Assembly (NCBI GenBank): GCA_001606155.1
Contig: LODT01000006.1
Location: forward strand, 966,051 to 1,030,050
DNA length: 64,000 nucleotides
Direction: 5' to 3'
DNA from: Tieghemostelium lacteum
Taxonomy: Eukaryota; Evosea; Eumycetozoa; Dictyosteliales; Raperosteliaceae
In this document: positions 22,195-33,105 of the stretch, one piece after another
How positions within the stretch are numbered: the first letter of the stretch is position 1
Layout: every line of letters begins with the position of its first letter
Translations under genes and position numbers: made by a program
The notes under the pieces: generated by a model
What the model saw: the letters and a program-made list of their open reading frames with translations, nothing else
Told to the model about the DNA's origin: nothing
Database searches by the model: none

Positions 22195-25100
22195 ATGGCG
22201 GAACAGAAAAATGACCATCAACTACAAAAGTCGATGGATAGTGCCATAGTTACAATTAATGAAAAAGGAATAATAATGTCAGTGGATAGAAAGACATGTG
22301 AACTATTTGGATATACCATTGAGGAATTACAGCTAAAGAAAGTGAATATATTGATCCCTTCACCATACAAGGAACAGCATGACACGTATCTAAAGAATTA
22401 TTTTGAAACGGGTATAAAAAAGATCATTGATAAGACCAGGGTTGTAGAAGGACTCTGCAAAGATGGCAGTGTCTTTCCTATAACCCTATCTATTACCGAA
22501 GTCTTTATATGGAATAAGAGAATGTTTATAGGTTCTATTGAACCTGTAATTGATAAACGATTGATTCTGTACACTGATGTCAATGGCGTGATGACCTATT
22601 GCAATAGGGCCATTGAAGAGATGTTAGGGTACACACCTTCAGAGATCTTTGGAAAGAATGTCTCTACACTCATGCCATCACCTCACGCAACTTCCCACCA
22701 ATCCTACATTAACAAAAACTATCATGGTAATGGTATTCTTAAAATGCTTGGAAGAATCAGAAATCTACCGATAAAACATAAATCTGGTGTGGTCTTTCTC
22801 GTTTCGATTTTGGTGACTAAAATCAGTACAGATGGAATAGATATGTTCAAAGCAATCATACAGACTCCACCTCAGGAAGCTGTTTTTACAGTGGACAATG
22901 AGGGTATAATTAAATCTTGTAATTTTAATTTCACCGAACCCATGTTTGGGTACCCTCAAAAAGAGCTCATTGGCAACACTATTGGACTTTTGATTCCTGA
23001 AATGTCAAAAGTAATCACAGAACAACAACAACAGGTGCAGTCCTCTATCATGCTCAATAGCAGTGGTTCCTCTTCTAACAGTTCCTCTAAAATTCAGTCA
23101 CCCTCTGACTACAACCAACACGATGATCGTGAGGGCATCGAATGCTGGTTAGGTAAAACCAGAAAGGTTAATGTCTATCATAAAGATGGTTCGAACTTTC
23201 CTGTCAATTTGGAAATTATCAAACTACAACCTTCACCAGAAGGTTCCGAATCCAACTATTCCATACAAATTAAAAGATTTGTAGATCCAAATAGTTTTCA
23301 TAGTCCATCTCATGGTCAGAATAACAGTGGAAATAATAATAACAACAATATCAATAGTAGTAGTCAAAATAATACTTCTCAAAAAAGTAGTGGAAAAAAA
23401 GATAAAAATAGTGAAAAAAAGAGAAAGAATAAAAGACAGTTAAGTGACAATGAAGATGATGAAGATGAAGAAGATGAGGATGATAGAAAAAATAAGAAAT
23501 CAAAAAGTACATCAAATAATAATAATAATAATAATAACAATGGTGGGTCTAATGATAGCCCAATAAGTAATTCAACACCAGTTAACTATCCTCAAGAGAT
23601 TATTGGAGAATATATAATGGGTAAAACACTAGGACGTGGTAATTATGGTATAGTAAAATTAGGTACTCATGTAAAATCACGTTTAGAAATTGCCATTAAA
23701 ATCATTTACAGAGATCAAATGACTGAACCTGAATATCTTAGATGCAAAAGAGAAATTGAAATTTTAAAGATTTTAAATCATCCAAATATTAATAAGTAAG
23801 TTCATGATCAACCAATAAGAAAGAGAACAAAAAAAAAGTATTTCAAGTTAATACTAATGATGATAATGATTTTATATTTAGGTTATTAAATGTTTTAGAA
23901 AAAGATGATTCAATGTATATATTTATGGAATATTGTACTGGTGGTGATTTATTGGGATATATAAATGATAAAGATAAAGTTGCACCACTGAATCCATTGC
24001 TTAAGGATAAAGTTCATATAAAAATGGGATCACCTCTGAGTGAGGAAGAATCTAGAAGAATATTTACACAAATATCATTGGGTATCTCACATTGTCATCA
24101 TTTAAATATAGCACATAGAGATATCAAACATAAAAATATACTGTTTGACGACAAACACAACGTAAAGATTATTGATTTTGGTCTGAGTAATTGGTCATTT
24201 CAAAACTTTGTTCAGAGTTTTTGTGGTACACCTGTTTATTCAAGCCCTGAGATGATACTGGGTATTGCTTACTCTGGACCTGAAGTTGATATATGGTCCC
24301 TTGGGGTCATTCTGTATAGTTTGCCTAGTGGTTATCTACCATTTCCTAATGTCAGTGATATCATTAATGGTAAATACCATATACCATCTAGTTTCTCAAT
24401 GGAGCTACAAGATTTGATTAAACAAATGTTGAACGTTGACAGAGAAAAGAGAATTCCAATTAATTCTATACTTCAGCATCCTTGGATTCAGAAAGATAAT
24501 CCATTCCTACAAGAGATCAATCAACAGCTATTACAACAACAATATCAAAAACAGAATTTACAAATTTCAACACCACCAAATACAACGGTTATTCAACCTA
24601 ATCATAATATAGTAGGAGGTAGTGGGGTTGGTGGAGGTGGTTCAGTTACCACTCCTAGTACCATAGTTTCTGGTAGTACTCCAATATTGAATACACCAAA
24701 CTCTAATCTCAATGCTATTAGTACACCAATTCTAAATATCAGCAATAACAGCAATATCAGTAATAGCAGCAACAATAACAATACTAATATTCAGACACCA
24801 AATATTTCATTCTCACAACTTTCACCAACATCATCACCAACTACACCATCAACAGTTCCACCTCAACTCTACAATAACCCAAATAATTATTTTTTTCAAT
24901 ATAATCCTTTTTTGATTAATCAGACTACAAATCAAAATCTAAGTGGTATACCCACAACTATTAATCCAAATTTAAATAATAATAATACTAGTAATAATAA
25001 TACCAATAATAATAATAATAATAGTTCAAATTTGATTAGTTCACCTCTGTTACCATCAACTTTACCACCACAACCCATTCCACCACAACCAACTTATTTT

Positions 25101-25343
25101 CAAATCCCTTATACAGCTGACCAAATAACTGCCATTCAACAACAACAACAACTTTTACTACAACAACAACAACAAATACAACAACAACAAACTCAAGCAC
25201 AATTAAACATTCAATACCAAAATCCAAACCAAGATTTTTATAACCAGAATTATTATATGGTTCCACCACCACCAAATAATATTATTCATACTGGTAACAA
25301 TAATACAAATTTAGAAAATCAAAATAGTGAAATAAATAATTAA
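22195..25343 (+). CDS. Three-PAS-domain Ser/Thr protein kinase (CAMK-like)
   Basis: Exons are 22195-23795 and 23882-25343, with an 86-bp GTAAGT intron joining phase 2 inside the kinase N-lobe (HPNINKLLNVLEKDD). The product has 1020 residues. Three PAS modules lie at about residues 10-120, 122-225 and 226-365; repeated marks are ELFGYTIEEL, EMLGYTPSEIFGK and MFGYPQKELIG. A basic/acidic and poly-N linker follows. The kinase domain starts near residue 473 (LGRGNYGIVKLG, AIKII). It has HRDIKHKN, DFG, SPE and the CAMK-like DIWSLGVILY, so it should be active. The tail (from ~760) is rich in N, Q, P and T. PAS domains often bind small ligands or sense redox state or light. The architecture suggests a sensor kinase comparable to PAS kinase, but the input is unknown. 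Confidence 0.88.
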
Positions 25344-25437
25344 TTATTAATTAATTAATCAAACTTAAAGAAACTTCACTTTTTTTTTTTATTGAGATAT
25401 TTTTTAAATTTTGATTAAAAATCTTATCTTATTTTGA

Positions 25438-27042
25438 ATGGAAGAGTACAATTACTCAAAAACATTTAATCAAAATTATTTGTTAAAGAAAATACTTTTA
25501 GAGATTATAAATGATAGATTTGTACCAGTTGGAAGTAAACTTTTATTAGCATTAGTTTGTAAGAGATGGAAAGATTTTGCAATTGTAGAGAGAATTGATG
25601 TAAAGACAACTTTTCATAAAAGACTTTTTGAAACTAAAATACTACCTAGATATATAAAATCATTAATATTAAAAGTTACTCTCAGGACATATGGTGATAT
25701 TCCTAAAATCACTTATATAATGAAACAGTCACTTAAACAATTGCATTATTTTAGATATGAATATTTGGAAGCTATGCAGAGGTTATATATTGAACCTGAG
25801 ATTCTGGGTAGTCTCACACCAACTCAATTAAAGTCTTTTGAATTTGTAGTTAATTCGCCATATTTTCATCCAGAGTTGATTATGTATAAAATGGTGGATT
25901 TTTGTGAAATGTTACCTGTGGATTTGGTATCTTTTCAATTCTCTATGTTATTTGATGTTGGATACCAGAATTGTCTATTACAGATGTACGAGATGGTAGC
26001 CACGAGATCTTTTCAAAATTCTATATCAAGTCTAAAGAGGTTGGGTATAGGTCAGTTGTTTAGAACTTTTAAAGAACAAGATACATTCTGGGAGAAATTA
26101 GCATTGATTGAACATGTAGATCAGTTGTATCATGTTCCTGAACTAATACTGAATCACTTAACGTTTATGTTCTCAGGTGCACTCACTCAGAATATGACAT
26201 ACTTTGGAGTGGGTGCAGAGTGTAGGGAGTACATTGAAAAGTTCTTTAATCAGCATCTATCTAATTTTCAGAATTTGGTTAGATTGGATATTGTGAATAT
26301 TCAGTTGGAAAAAGATGCACCATTTGATGAATTGTTTGGACTCTATTTAATGTCATCTCAGATTAGACATTTAAAGATCAGAAATCATTTAGACCCTGAC
26401 CAAATATTGCTAGATTGCATTTGTAAAATGAGGTATTTGGAAGTATTCAAGTTTGTACATGACCAGAATCAAGTGAAATTGAATGGAAATGGATGGTCTG
26501 TTGGTAGCTTTGTAGGAGCTCCTAAAATACAAGTACAGTTTCCTCATGAGTTTAAGTCTCCATTAAGAACTTTAAAACTTCGTGGTTTAAGGCAAATGAA
26601 TATACTTCAGAGTAGATTTGTAACTGTAACTCCAATATCTACTAAACTTATATACCTAAATATAGATTTTGAAATGTTACTCAAAAGAAATCATCAATGT
26701 ATGGTTCATTTCCTACAGGTATACACTCGGTTAGAACGATTGTACATTTACGGAATTGTAGAAACTAAAAAATCATTAACCTCCGAAATGGAACTTAATT
26801 TATTTTTTAAGAATGTATTTTGTAATTCATCTCTAAAAGAACTTATATTTATGTCAACTACAATGAATTATTCTCTATTAGACCAATTATTTAATTCATA
26901 TACTCTCAATGCTACTATATCAAATCTAAAAGTTATACAATTTCAACATTCAGTTGGTTTAATCCATTATCTACAAAACAAGAAACAATGTGATTGGTTA
27001 ATAAGTGATTCTAAATCTCAAGTATCTTGTTTTTTTAAATAA
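25438..27042 (+). CDS. F-box-like/LRR protein, tandem family member 1
   Basis: This is an intronless gene of 534 codons starting MEEYNYSKTFNQNYLLKKIL. The N-terminal ~50 residues form an F-box-like unit (LLLALVCKRWKDFAIVERID). The rest is an irregular leucine-rich region with a constant C-terminal block (VIQFQHSVGLIHYLQN...VSCFFK) shared with the three genes downstream. Family-wide marks include a PRFVTVTPISTKLIYLNIDF-like strand and a LLDQLFNSY segment. It probably serves as a substrate receptor in an SCF ubiquitin ligase, judged only from the F-box-like start. It is the most divergent of the first three copies. The four genes all point the same way and are separated by 95-182 bp, so each likely has its own very short promoter. 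Confidence 0.75.
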   Translation: MEEYNYSKTFNQNYLLKKILLEIINDRFVPVGSKLLLALVCKRWKDFAIVERIDVKTTFHKRLFETKILPRYIKSLILKVTLRTYGDIPKITYIMKQSLKQLHYFRYEYLEAMQRLYIEPEILGSLTPTQLKSFEFVVNSPYFHPELIMYKMVDFCEMLPVDLVSFQFSMLFDVGYQNCLLQMYEMVATRSFQNSISSLKRLGIGQLFRTFKEQDTFWEKLALIEHVDQLYHVPELILNHLTFMFSGALTQNMTYFGVGAECREYIEKFFNQHLSNFQNLVRLDIVNIQLEKDAPFDELFGLYLMSSQIRHLKIRNHLDPDQILLDCICKMRYLEVFKFVHDQNQVKLNGNGWSVGSFVGAPKIQVQFPHEFKSPLRTLKLRGLRQMNILQSRFVTVTPISTKLIYLNIDFEMLLKRNHQCMVHFLQVYTRLERLYIYGIVETKKSLTSEMELNLFFKNVFCNSSLKELIFMSTTMNYSLLDQLFNSYTLNATISNLKVIQFQHSVGLIHYLQNKKQCDWLISDSKSQVSCFFK

Positions 27043-27160
27043 TAATTAAATAATAATATTTATTAAATTATTTTTTATTATTGTATTTAATATATTCTTT
27101 GAATTTAATTCGATTACTGTTTTTTGATATTTTTAGACATTTTTTTATGCAATCAGTTAT

Positions 27161-28672
27161 ATGGATCAACAATATACATCTCCTATTACTCAGTGGGACT
27201 ATTTGATAAGAAAGGTTATCTATAGTTTCATAGCTGATAAATATATATCAATAGAGGACAAAACAGCATTGAGATTAGTCTGTAAGAAATGGTTTGATTT
27301 TGTATCTATTGAAAACTATATTATAAAATCTTATAACCAAAGATATAACTTTGAAAGATATGGAGTACCTAGTACAGTAAAGAAAATGAAGCTTAAATTT
27401 ACTCAAGTTAGACAATCAGAAATTTCTGATAAAATGTCATTAGCAATGAAAAACTTAGAAGAGTTTAAATTCGTTATGTCAGTATCTCCTTCTGGAGGAT
27501 ATCCTATAGATGATCTTTATCTAAAGTGCTTGAATACAGAATCACTAAAAGAATTCAAGTATTACAACTATTCAAAAAATACATTATTTAATTCTATTTT
27601 ATTTCAAGCTGAAAGAATTGCAAGAGAAATTGGAAGATATAAGATTGAATCATTTCAATTCTCTTCACTGTATACCAGTGATATTCAATATTACACTAGA
27701 CTATTAGAAACATTGTCACTGTCCACTTATCCTTCTGTTCTAAGGAGAATCAATATAGGTCATAAATTTAGTAGATATTCTCAATTTATTTCATTTTGGA
27801 ATGCATTAAAAAATATTGATAATCTTTATCAGGTACCAGAAATGGTTGTTAATAATATAAATCTGTATGAAAGTGATGCGGAAGGTGATTTATTACCTGT
27901 GTCACAAACTCTAGCTGAAGAGTTTTTTACTCTACATTTATCTAAATTTAATAATCTGACAAGATTGGAACTTGCTGATTTAAATTCAGCTCTAAAACAT
28001 GGCAAGGTTATTGGTAAATATCTAATAGACTCTAAGATTAAAGAACTGAAAATTACCAACCATGAAAGCACTGAAAAAGAATTAATAAGTTCAATTTGTA
28101 CAATGAAATATCTTGAGAAATTTATATTGAAGTTTAAACAAAATATGGTATCTAAAATGCTCAATGTAAAACTATCTCATCCTAAAATATCATTTCCTCA
28201 TTCATTTACATCGCCACTAAAATATCTAAAGTTGAGAGGGCTACAACAAAGAGATATACTAGGTTATGAATTTATAATCAAAACTCCAATATCACTTGAT
28301 TTGGTACATGTCAATATCGATATTGATATGTTGTACATTAAAGTTAATAATTGTCTATCAAGTTTTATTAAACTTTACCCTAAATTAGAGGTACTTAAAA
28401 TCTATGGTAAAGCTCTAAATGTATCAAATGAATTTGATTTACTCTTCCAAAATGTATTCCTACACCAGTCGCTCAGTGAACTAGTTATTATGGTAGACAA
28501 TATAAATGATAACCTATTGGATCAACTATATCATTCCCATTCTTTAAATAGTCATATATCTAAAATTCATGTTATACAATTGAAACACTCTAAAGAGCTA
28601 ATCAATTATCTGAAATCAAATTACTATCGATATTCCATTATAGGTAATAAAGTTTCTTTATTTTTTAATTAA
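27161..28672 (+). CDS. F-box-like/LRR protein, tandem family member 2
   Basis: This is an intronless 503-residue paralogue of its neighbours. The F-box-like start is YLIRKVIYSFIADKYISIED then ALRLVCKKWFDFVSIENYII. It is closest to member 3 (28855): both share RIARE/DIGRYKIESFQFS, LAEEFFTLHLSKF.NLTRLEL and ADLNSA almost word for word, so these two come from a recent duplication. The C-terminal block (HVIQLKHSKELINYLKSN...NKVSLFFN) is retained. No stop or frameshift is seen, which argues that it is still used. The target protein is unknown. Confidence 0.77.
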   Translation: MDQQYTSPITQWDYLIRKVIYSFIADKYISIEDKTALRLVCKKWFDFVSIENYIIKSYNQRYNFERYGVPSTVKKMKLKFTQVRQSEISDKMSLAMKNLEEFKFVMSVSPSGGYPIDDLYLKCLNTESLKEFKYYNYSKNTLFNSILFQAERIAREIGRYKIESFQFSSLYTSDIQYYTRLLETLSLSTYPSVLRRINIGHKFSRYSQFISFWNALKNIDNLYQVPEMVVNNINLYESDAEGDLLPVSQTLAEEFFTLHLSKFNNLTRLELADLNSALKHGKVIGKYLIDSKIKELKITNHESTEKELISSICTMKYLEKFILKFKQNMVSKMLNVKLSHPKISFPHSFTSPLKYLKLRGLQQRDILGYEFIIKTPISLDLVHVNIDIDMLYIKVNNCLSSFIKLYPKLEVLKIYGKALNVSNEFDLLFQNVFLHQSLSELVIMVDNINDNLLDQLYHSHSLNSHISKIHVIQLKHSKELINYLKSNYYRYSIIGNKVSLFFN

Positions 28673-28854
28673 ACCTACAAAAAATAATAATTGAAATGAT
28701 TCTAAATTGTTCAATTTTGTATTTTTAATTTATAACAAAAATAGATTATCCTTTATTTTTTTTAGATTTCTTTTTTTAAAGTAATCATTTTCTATGAATC
28801 AAATGATTTATTTTAAGATTTTTTTTAAAATCTACATTGTGATTAATTTTGATA

Positions 28855-30357
28855 ATGGAACAATATACAACTTCTATTACACAGGATTATTTGATAAAGA
28901 AGATTATCAATAGTTGCATAAAAGATAGATTTGTATCAATCTATGATAAAGTGTCATTAAGATTAGTTAGTAAAAAATGGTATGATTTTGTACATGTAGA
29001 GATAGATAGTTATATTATAAAAACAAAGAACCAAAAAAATAAATTTGAAACACATGGAGTACCTAGTTCAGTAAAGAAATTGAAATTTAAATATACACAA
29101 GATAAAGACTCTAAATTTACAGATAAAATGTCAACACCATTAAAGGGTTTAGAAGAGTTCAAATATGTAATGGAAACACCTCCACCTGGAGTACGTTCTA
29201 ATGATGATCGTTACCTAAAGTGTTTGAACCCAGAATCACTAAAGAAATTCAAGTATATCAACTATACTAAAAGTGCACCATTTGATGACATTCTAAAAGA
29301 AGGTGAAAGAATTGCAAGAGATATTGGAAGATATAAAATTGAATCATTTCAATTCTCTGCACTTCATACAAGTTATAGTATTTACTATTCTATAATATTA
29401 GAGAAACTGGCATGTTTCTCTCACCCAACTGTTCTAAAGAGAGTCAATATTGGCCATAAATTTAAATTCTATTCTCATTTTATTTCATTTTGGAATGATT
29501 TAGTATATATTCACAGTCTCTATAAAATTCCAGAACTGGTTGTAAACCATATAAACTTTTTCCAGGATGAATATAATATATCACCTACATCACTAAATCT
29601 AGCTGAAGAGTTTTTTACTCTACATTTATCTAAATTTACCAATCTGACAAGACTTGAACTTGCTGATTTAAATTCAGCTCCAATTCATGGAAAGATAGTT
29701 GGTAAATATCTTATGGATTCTAAAATTAAAATACTTAAAATCACCAATCATAGACACACTGAATATGATTTAATCAGTGCTATTTGTCAAATGAAATATC
29801 TAGAGAAATTTGTCATGTCCATTAGACACAAGTTGCTTTATAAACACTCAGAACATCCAAAAATAACATTTCCCCATCCATTTATATCACCATTGAAATG
29901 TATAAAGTTGAGAGGACTCAAACAAAAGAATTTATTAGGCAGTGAATTCACTCTTAAAACACCATTATCACATGACTTAGTTCATATCGATATTGACATT
30001 GACATGTTGGACATTAAAGCTTTTGATGGCCTCTCTAAATTTATTCAGCTGTACCCTAATTTAGGGGTACTAAGAATCAATGGTAAAAATCTAATACTAG
30101 TATCACATGAAAATCAATTAAATTTGCTTTTCCACGAAGTATTCCAACATCAGTCACTCAAAGAACTATATATTATGGGATTACACATAAATGATATACT
30201 ATTGAGTCGTCTATACCTTGCATATTCAAAAGATGGTCATAAATCTAATATTCATGTCATACAATTTCATTATTCTGACCATTTAATCAATTATCTACAA
30301 TCAAATAACTATAGTTATTCAAAAACAGGAAATAAAGTTTCATTATTTTTTAATTAA
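28855..30357 (+). CDS. F-box-like/LRR protein, tandem family member 3
   Basis: This is an intronless 500-residue copy. The first ATG in good context is at 28855 (GATAATGGAACAA), giving MEQYTTSITQDYLIKKII. The F-box-like element reads VSLRLVSKKWYDFVHVEIDS, with Ser in place of the usual Cys before KKW. It is the sister of member 2, with long shared stretches at both protein and DNA level, for example GCTGAAGAGTTTTTTACTC in both. The C-terminus is IHVIQFHYSDHLINYLQSN...NKVSLFFN. The differences cluster in the leucine-rich middle, as expected if that part contacts the target. Confidence 0.77.
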   Translation: MEQYTTSITQDYLIKKIINSCIKDRFVSIYDKVSLRLVSKKWYDFVHVEIDSYIIKTKNQKNKFETHGVPSSVKKLKFKYTQDKDSKFTDKMSTPLKGLEEFKYVMETPPPGVRSNDDRYLKCLNPESLKKFKYINYTKSAPFDDILKEGERIARDIGRYKIESFQFSALHTSYSIYYSIILEKLACFSHPTVLKRVNIGHKFKFYSHFISFWNDLVYIHSLYKIPELVVNHINFFQDEYNISPTSLNLAEEFFTLHLSKFTNLTRLELADLNSAPIHGKIVGKYLMDSKIKILKITNHRHTEYDLISAICQMKYLEKFVMSIRHKLLYKHSEHPKITFPHPFISPLKCIKLRGLKQKNLLGSEFTLKTPLSHDLVHIDIDIDMLDIKAFDGLSKFIQLYPNLGVLRINGKNLILVSHENQLNLLFHEVFQHQSLKELYIMGLHINDILLSRLYLAYSKDGHKSNIHVIQFHYSDHLINYLQSNNYSYSKTGNKVSLFFN

Positions 30358-30534
30358 ATTTATCAGCATAATAAAAAAAAATATCCCATTATTTTTCTTA
30401 TTACCTCACATTTTCAACCCCCAGAGTGAAAAAAAAGAAATCGATAATTGAGCTAATAACCTGGTGGATATTAATTTACAAAAAGTTAAATTAAATGAAA
30501 TTAAAAAAAAATTTAGATCACATCTGAATTACAC

Positions 30535-32061
30535 ATGACAGAAGAATATAAATATTCAAATATTTTCAATCAAAGTTTTATTATTAAAATTATATTAAAT
30601 TCAATATTTAGAGATAAATATGTATCATTAGAATGTAAATTATCATTAGGATTAGTTTGTAAGAGATGGAGGAAATATATAGTTATAGATAAGTTTATTA
30701 TAAAGACTTTGAATCAAAGGAAATCATTTCAAAAACAACAGATTGCACAATCTGTTAAAAAACTCAATATAAAGTATCGTCAATTTACAGGGTCTAGAGT
30801 TACATTTTCACGATATATGGCAGAATCACTAAAACAAATACAAGAATTTAGATTTTTTAGTTTAGACCACCAGCAATATAGTCCTCTATATACACTTTGT
30901 CAAAACTTTGATATTGAGTATCTAAAGAGTTTGAATCCAAAGTCGTTAGTAGTATTTGAGTATTCTAATAGAGAAACTGATTCAAAATCTAAATTAATGG
31001 AAGAAGTTTTAAGAATTTCTAAAGACATCTCACCAGTGATAACATCATTTCATGTTAATCTTATATTTCAAGTTGATTCCCAATCAATTCTGAAAATACT
31101 TGAAAATCTAGCTTCTAGATGTACACCTGGTGTACTCAAAAGACTTGGTTTTGGTCATCAATATGGGTCATGTAGTAACATAAATCTATTCTTTGAAAAA
31201 CTAGAAAAGATCAATCAAGTTGAGAAACTATATGATGTACATGAACTGGTATTAAACAATTTAGAATTTTCTAATGAAAGTAATCATCGAATTCTCATCG
31301 AGATATTTATAAATCATCATCTATCGAATTTTAAGTATCTCACTAGACTGGATTTAATTAAATTTAAAATAGATGCCCATGGTGATTTGTTTGAACAGTA
31401 TTTAATGGAATCAAATATTGAAAAATTGAAATTTGATTACTCTTCCATCACCCAATCTATACTCACTTCTATCACCAAAATGAGAAATCTAGAGACATTT
31501 AAATTTACTAATTCTTCTGGACCATATATATATAACCACCTTTCATTTGAGCTCTACAAAATCTTATTCCAAAATGAATTTTACTCACCTCTAAAGAAAT
31601 TGAAATTAACTGGGTTATCATACTATCAATCATTGGAGAGTAAATATATCAACAAAGTTCCAATAGCAGCAGAACTTATACATTTCATTGTCGATATCGA
31701 TTTGATATTTATCAAAGATTATAAATTTATGGTTGGTCTTCTAATGATATATCCACTATTAGAGACACTATCAATTCGTGGACAATTGAAAAATGTTAAT
31801 TTCTCAATTGAAACTGAATTCAATCTCTTCTTTCAGAATATATTCAACCATAAATGTCTTAGAGAATTGGAATTTATGGCAATTGAAATGAATGATTCGC
31901 TCTTGGACCAAATATTTAAAAACCCATTAAAAGGTAAAAGTAACCTTCGTGTTATTCAACTCAGATACTCATCCGCATTGGTTAATTATCTGAGATTGAA
32001 AACATCAATTTCATGGGATATTGTTGACAGTTCTAATAAAATTTCATGTTTTATAAGTTAA
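30535..32061 (+). CDS. F-box-like/LRR protein, tandem family member 4
   Basis: This is an intronless 508-residue copy beginning MTEEYKYSNIFNQSFIIKII, closer in its N-terminus to member 1 (YNYSKTFNQNYLLKKIL) than to members 2 and 3. The F-box-like unit is LSLGLVCKRWRKYIVIDKFI. The leucine-rich middle and the ending (LRVIQLRYSSALVNYLRLK...NKISCFIS) follow the family. The array order (1 and 4 alike, 2 and 3 alike) suggests that the inner pair arose by a later duplication. The reading frame is intact. Confidence 0.76.
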   Translation: MTEEYKYSNIFNQSFIIKIILNSIFRDKYVSLECKLSLGLVCKRWRKYIVIDKFIIKTLNQRKSFQKQQIAQSVKKLNIKYRQFTGSRVTFSRYMAESLKQIQEFRFFSLDHQQYSPLYTLCQNFDIEYLKSLNPKSLVVFEYSNRETDSKSKLMEEVLRISKDISPVITSFHVNLIFQVDSQSILKILENLASRCTPGVLKRLGFGHQYGSCSNINLFFEKLEKINQVEKLYDVHELVLNNLEFSNESNHRILIEIFINHHLSNFKYLTRLDLIKFKIDAHGDLFEQYLMESNIEKLKFDYSSITQSILTSITKMRNLETFKFTNSSGPYIYNHLSFELYKILFQNEFYSPLKKLKLTGLSYYQSLESKYINKVPIAAELIHFIVDIDLIFIKDYKFMVGLLMIYPLLETLSIRGQLKNVNFSIETEFNLFFQNIFNHKCLRELEFMAIEMNDSLLDQIFKNPLKGKSNLRVIQLRYSSALVNYLRLKTSISWDIVDSSNKISCFIS

Positions 32062-32106
32062 ACTATTAACACACTAAATTTCTAAATGATATAATTATAT
32101 AATTAA

Positions 32107-33105
32107 TTAAACTTTATTAATTAGTGATTCTTTTTCAACCTTGTCTAGTGAGGGTAGAGTATTTTTGGCAAGGAGTTTAACAGATTCATCATGTTTTAAT
32201 TGACTGTACCAAATGACGCCTAATACAGCTATACTACAACCAACAGCATTGATTAGAGATACCTCATTTCTAAAGATTAGAATTGAGATGGTTATGGAAA
32301 ATATAACTTTAAGATTACCAGATACTGTATATGTGAGTGGAGAGGTATATTTAATGACTAGAAATGTGAAAATATTTAAAAGGAATGCAATGACACCAGA
32401 AATGACTAGAATTAAGATACTTGAACTTGCCCCCATAGTTGGCCACCATTTAGTGCTGATGTCATTGTACTCACTCCAGTAGGCAAATGGTAGTAACATT
32501 AGTAGAGATGTTGGTGTCATGTAGTAGAGTAAGTTTATAGGGTTGAGTTGTTGTTTCAAAATGAGTCCAGAGCAAATGGCTAATAGTGCTGAGATGATAG
32601 AAGATGCCAATGCAGAATAGAATCCAAAATGATTGTAATTGACTTCAGAAATCGATGCCAAACCTACACCACCCACAATAGGTATCATTGAAAGATATAT
32701 ATTCTTTGAGAAACTCTTGTTGAAAAAGAATCTCTGTAAGACTACTGTGAAGAGTGGTACTGATGATTTTATAGTTTGCATAAATGATACAGGTACCCAA
32801 CGTAGACTGACATTACCAAACACAATATTGGTACAAAATAACAATGATATCAATAAGATCTTTAGAAATTGATCTTTCCACGATATTTCGATAAGTGGCA
32901 TCACTTTATATACCCTCAGTATCAGTATGGAACCAATACTACAGGTTGCCATATGAATAGCTGTCAATGTCAATGGATAAAAGAATAACATTTTGGAATA
33001 AATGTATTTATTCAATATCAGCGTACTGATATTCACAACAAACCAAAATATTAATGATATTGCTGCTAATCTATTATTTCCATTTAAATTAATTGTTATT
33101 TTCAT
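32107..33105 (-). CDS. TPT/DMT-family transporter (SLC35E-like)
   Basis: This is a single-exon gene of 332 residues with about ten hydrophobic segments, as in the triose-phosphate/nucleotide-sugar translocator branch of the drug/metabolite transporter superfamily. It starts with a membrane segment (AAISLIFWFVVNISTLILNK, the typical WF..NI.....NK motif of TPT proteins). It contains FGNVSLRWVPVSFMQTIKSS, in which VPVSF.Q..K...P is the classic TPT signature, and ends with the SPLTYTVSGNLK and VIFSI..SILIF.NE block. The likely location is the Golgi or ER membrane. The C-terminal cytosolic tail ends LINKV. The substrate cannot be read from the sequence; sugar phosphates or nucleotide sugars are the family options. 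Confidence 0.88.
   Translation of the reverse strand: MKITINLNGNNRLAAISLIFWFVVNISTLILNKYIYSKMLFFYPLTLTAIHMATCSIGSILILRVYKVMPLIEISWKDQFLKILLISLLFCTNIVFGNVSLRWVPVSFMQTIKSSVPLFTVVLQRFFFNKSFSKNIYLSMIPIVGGVGLASISEVNYNHFGFYSALASSIISALLAICSGLILKQQLNPINLLYYMTPTSLLMLLPFAYWSEYNDISTKWWPTMGASSSILILVISGVIAFLLNIFTFLVIKYTSPLTYTVSGNLKVIFSITISILIFRNEVSLINAVGCSIAVLGVIWYSQLKHDESVKLLAKNTLPSLDKVEKESLINKV

Noticed and set aside
25438-32061. Tandem array considered as a transposon family
   Set aside because: No terminal repeats, integrase or reverse transcriptase; the four frames are different full genes with shared domains.
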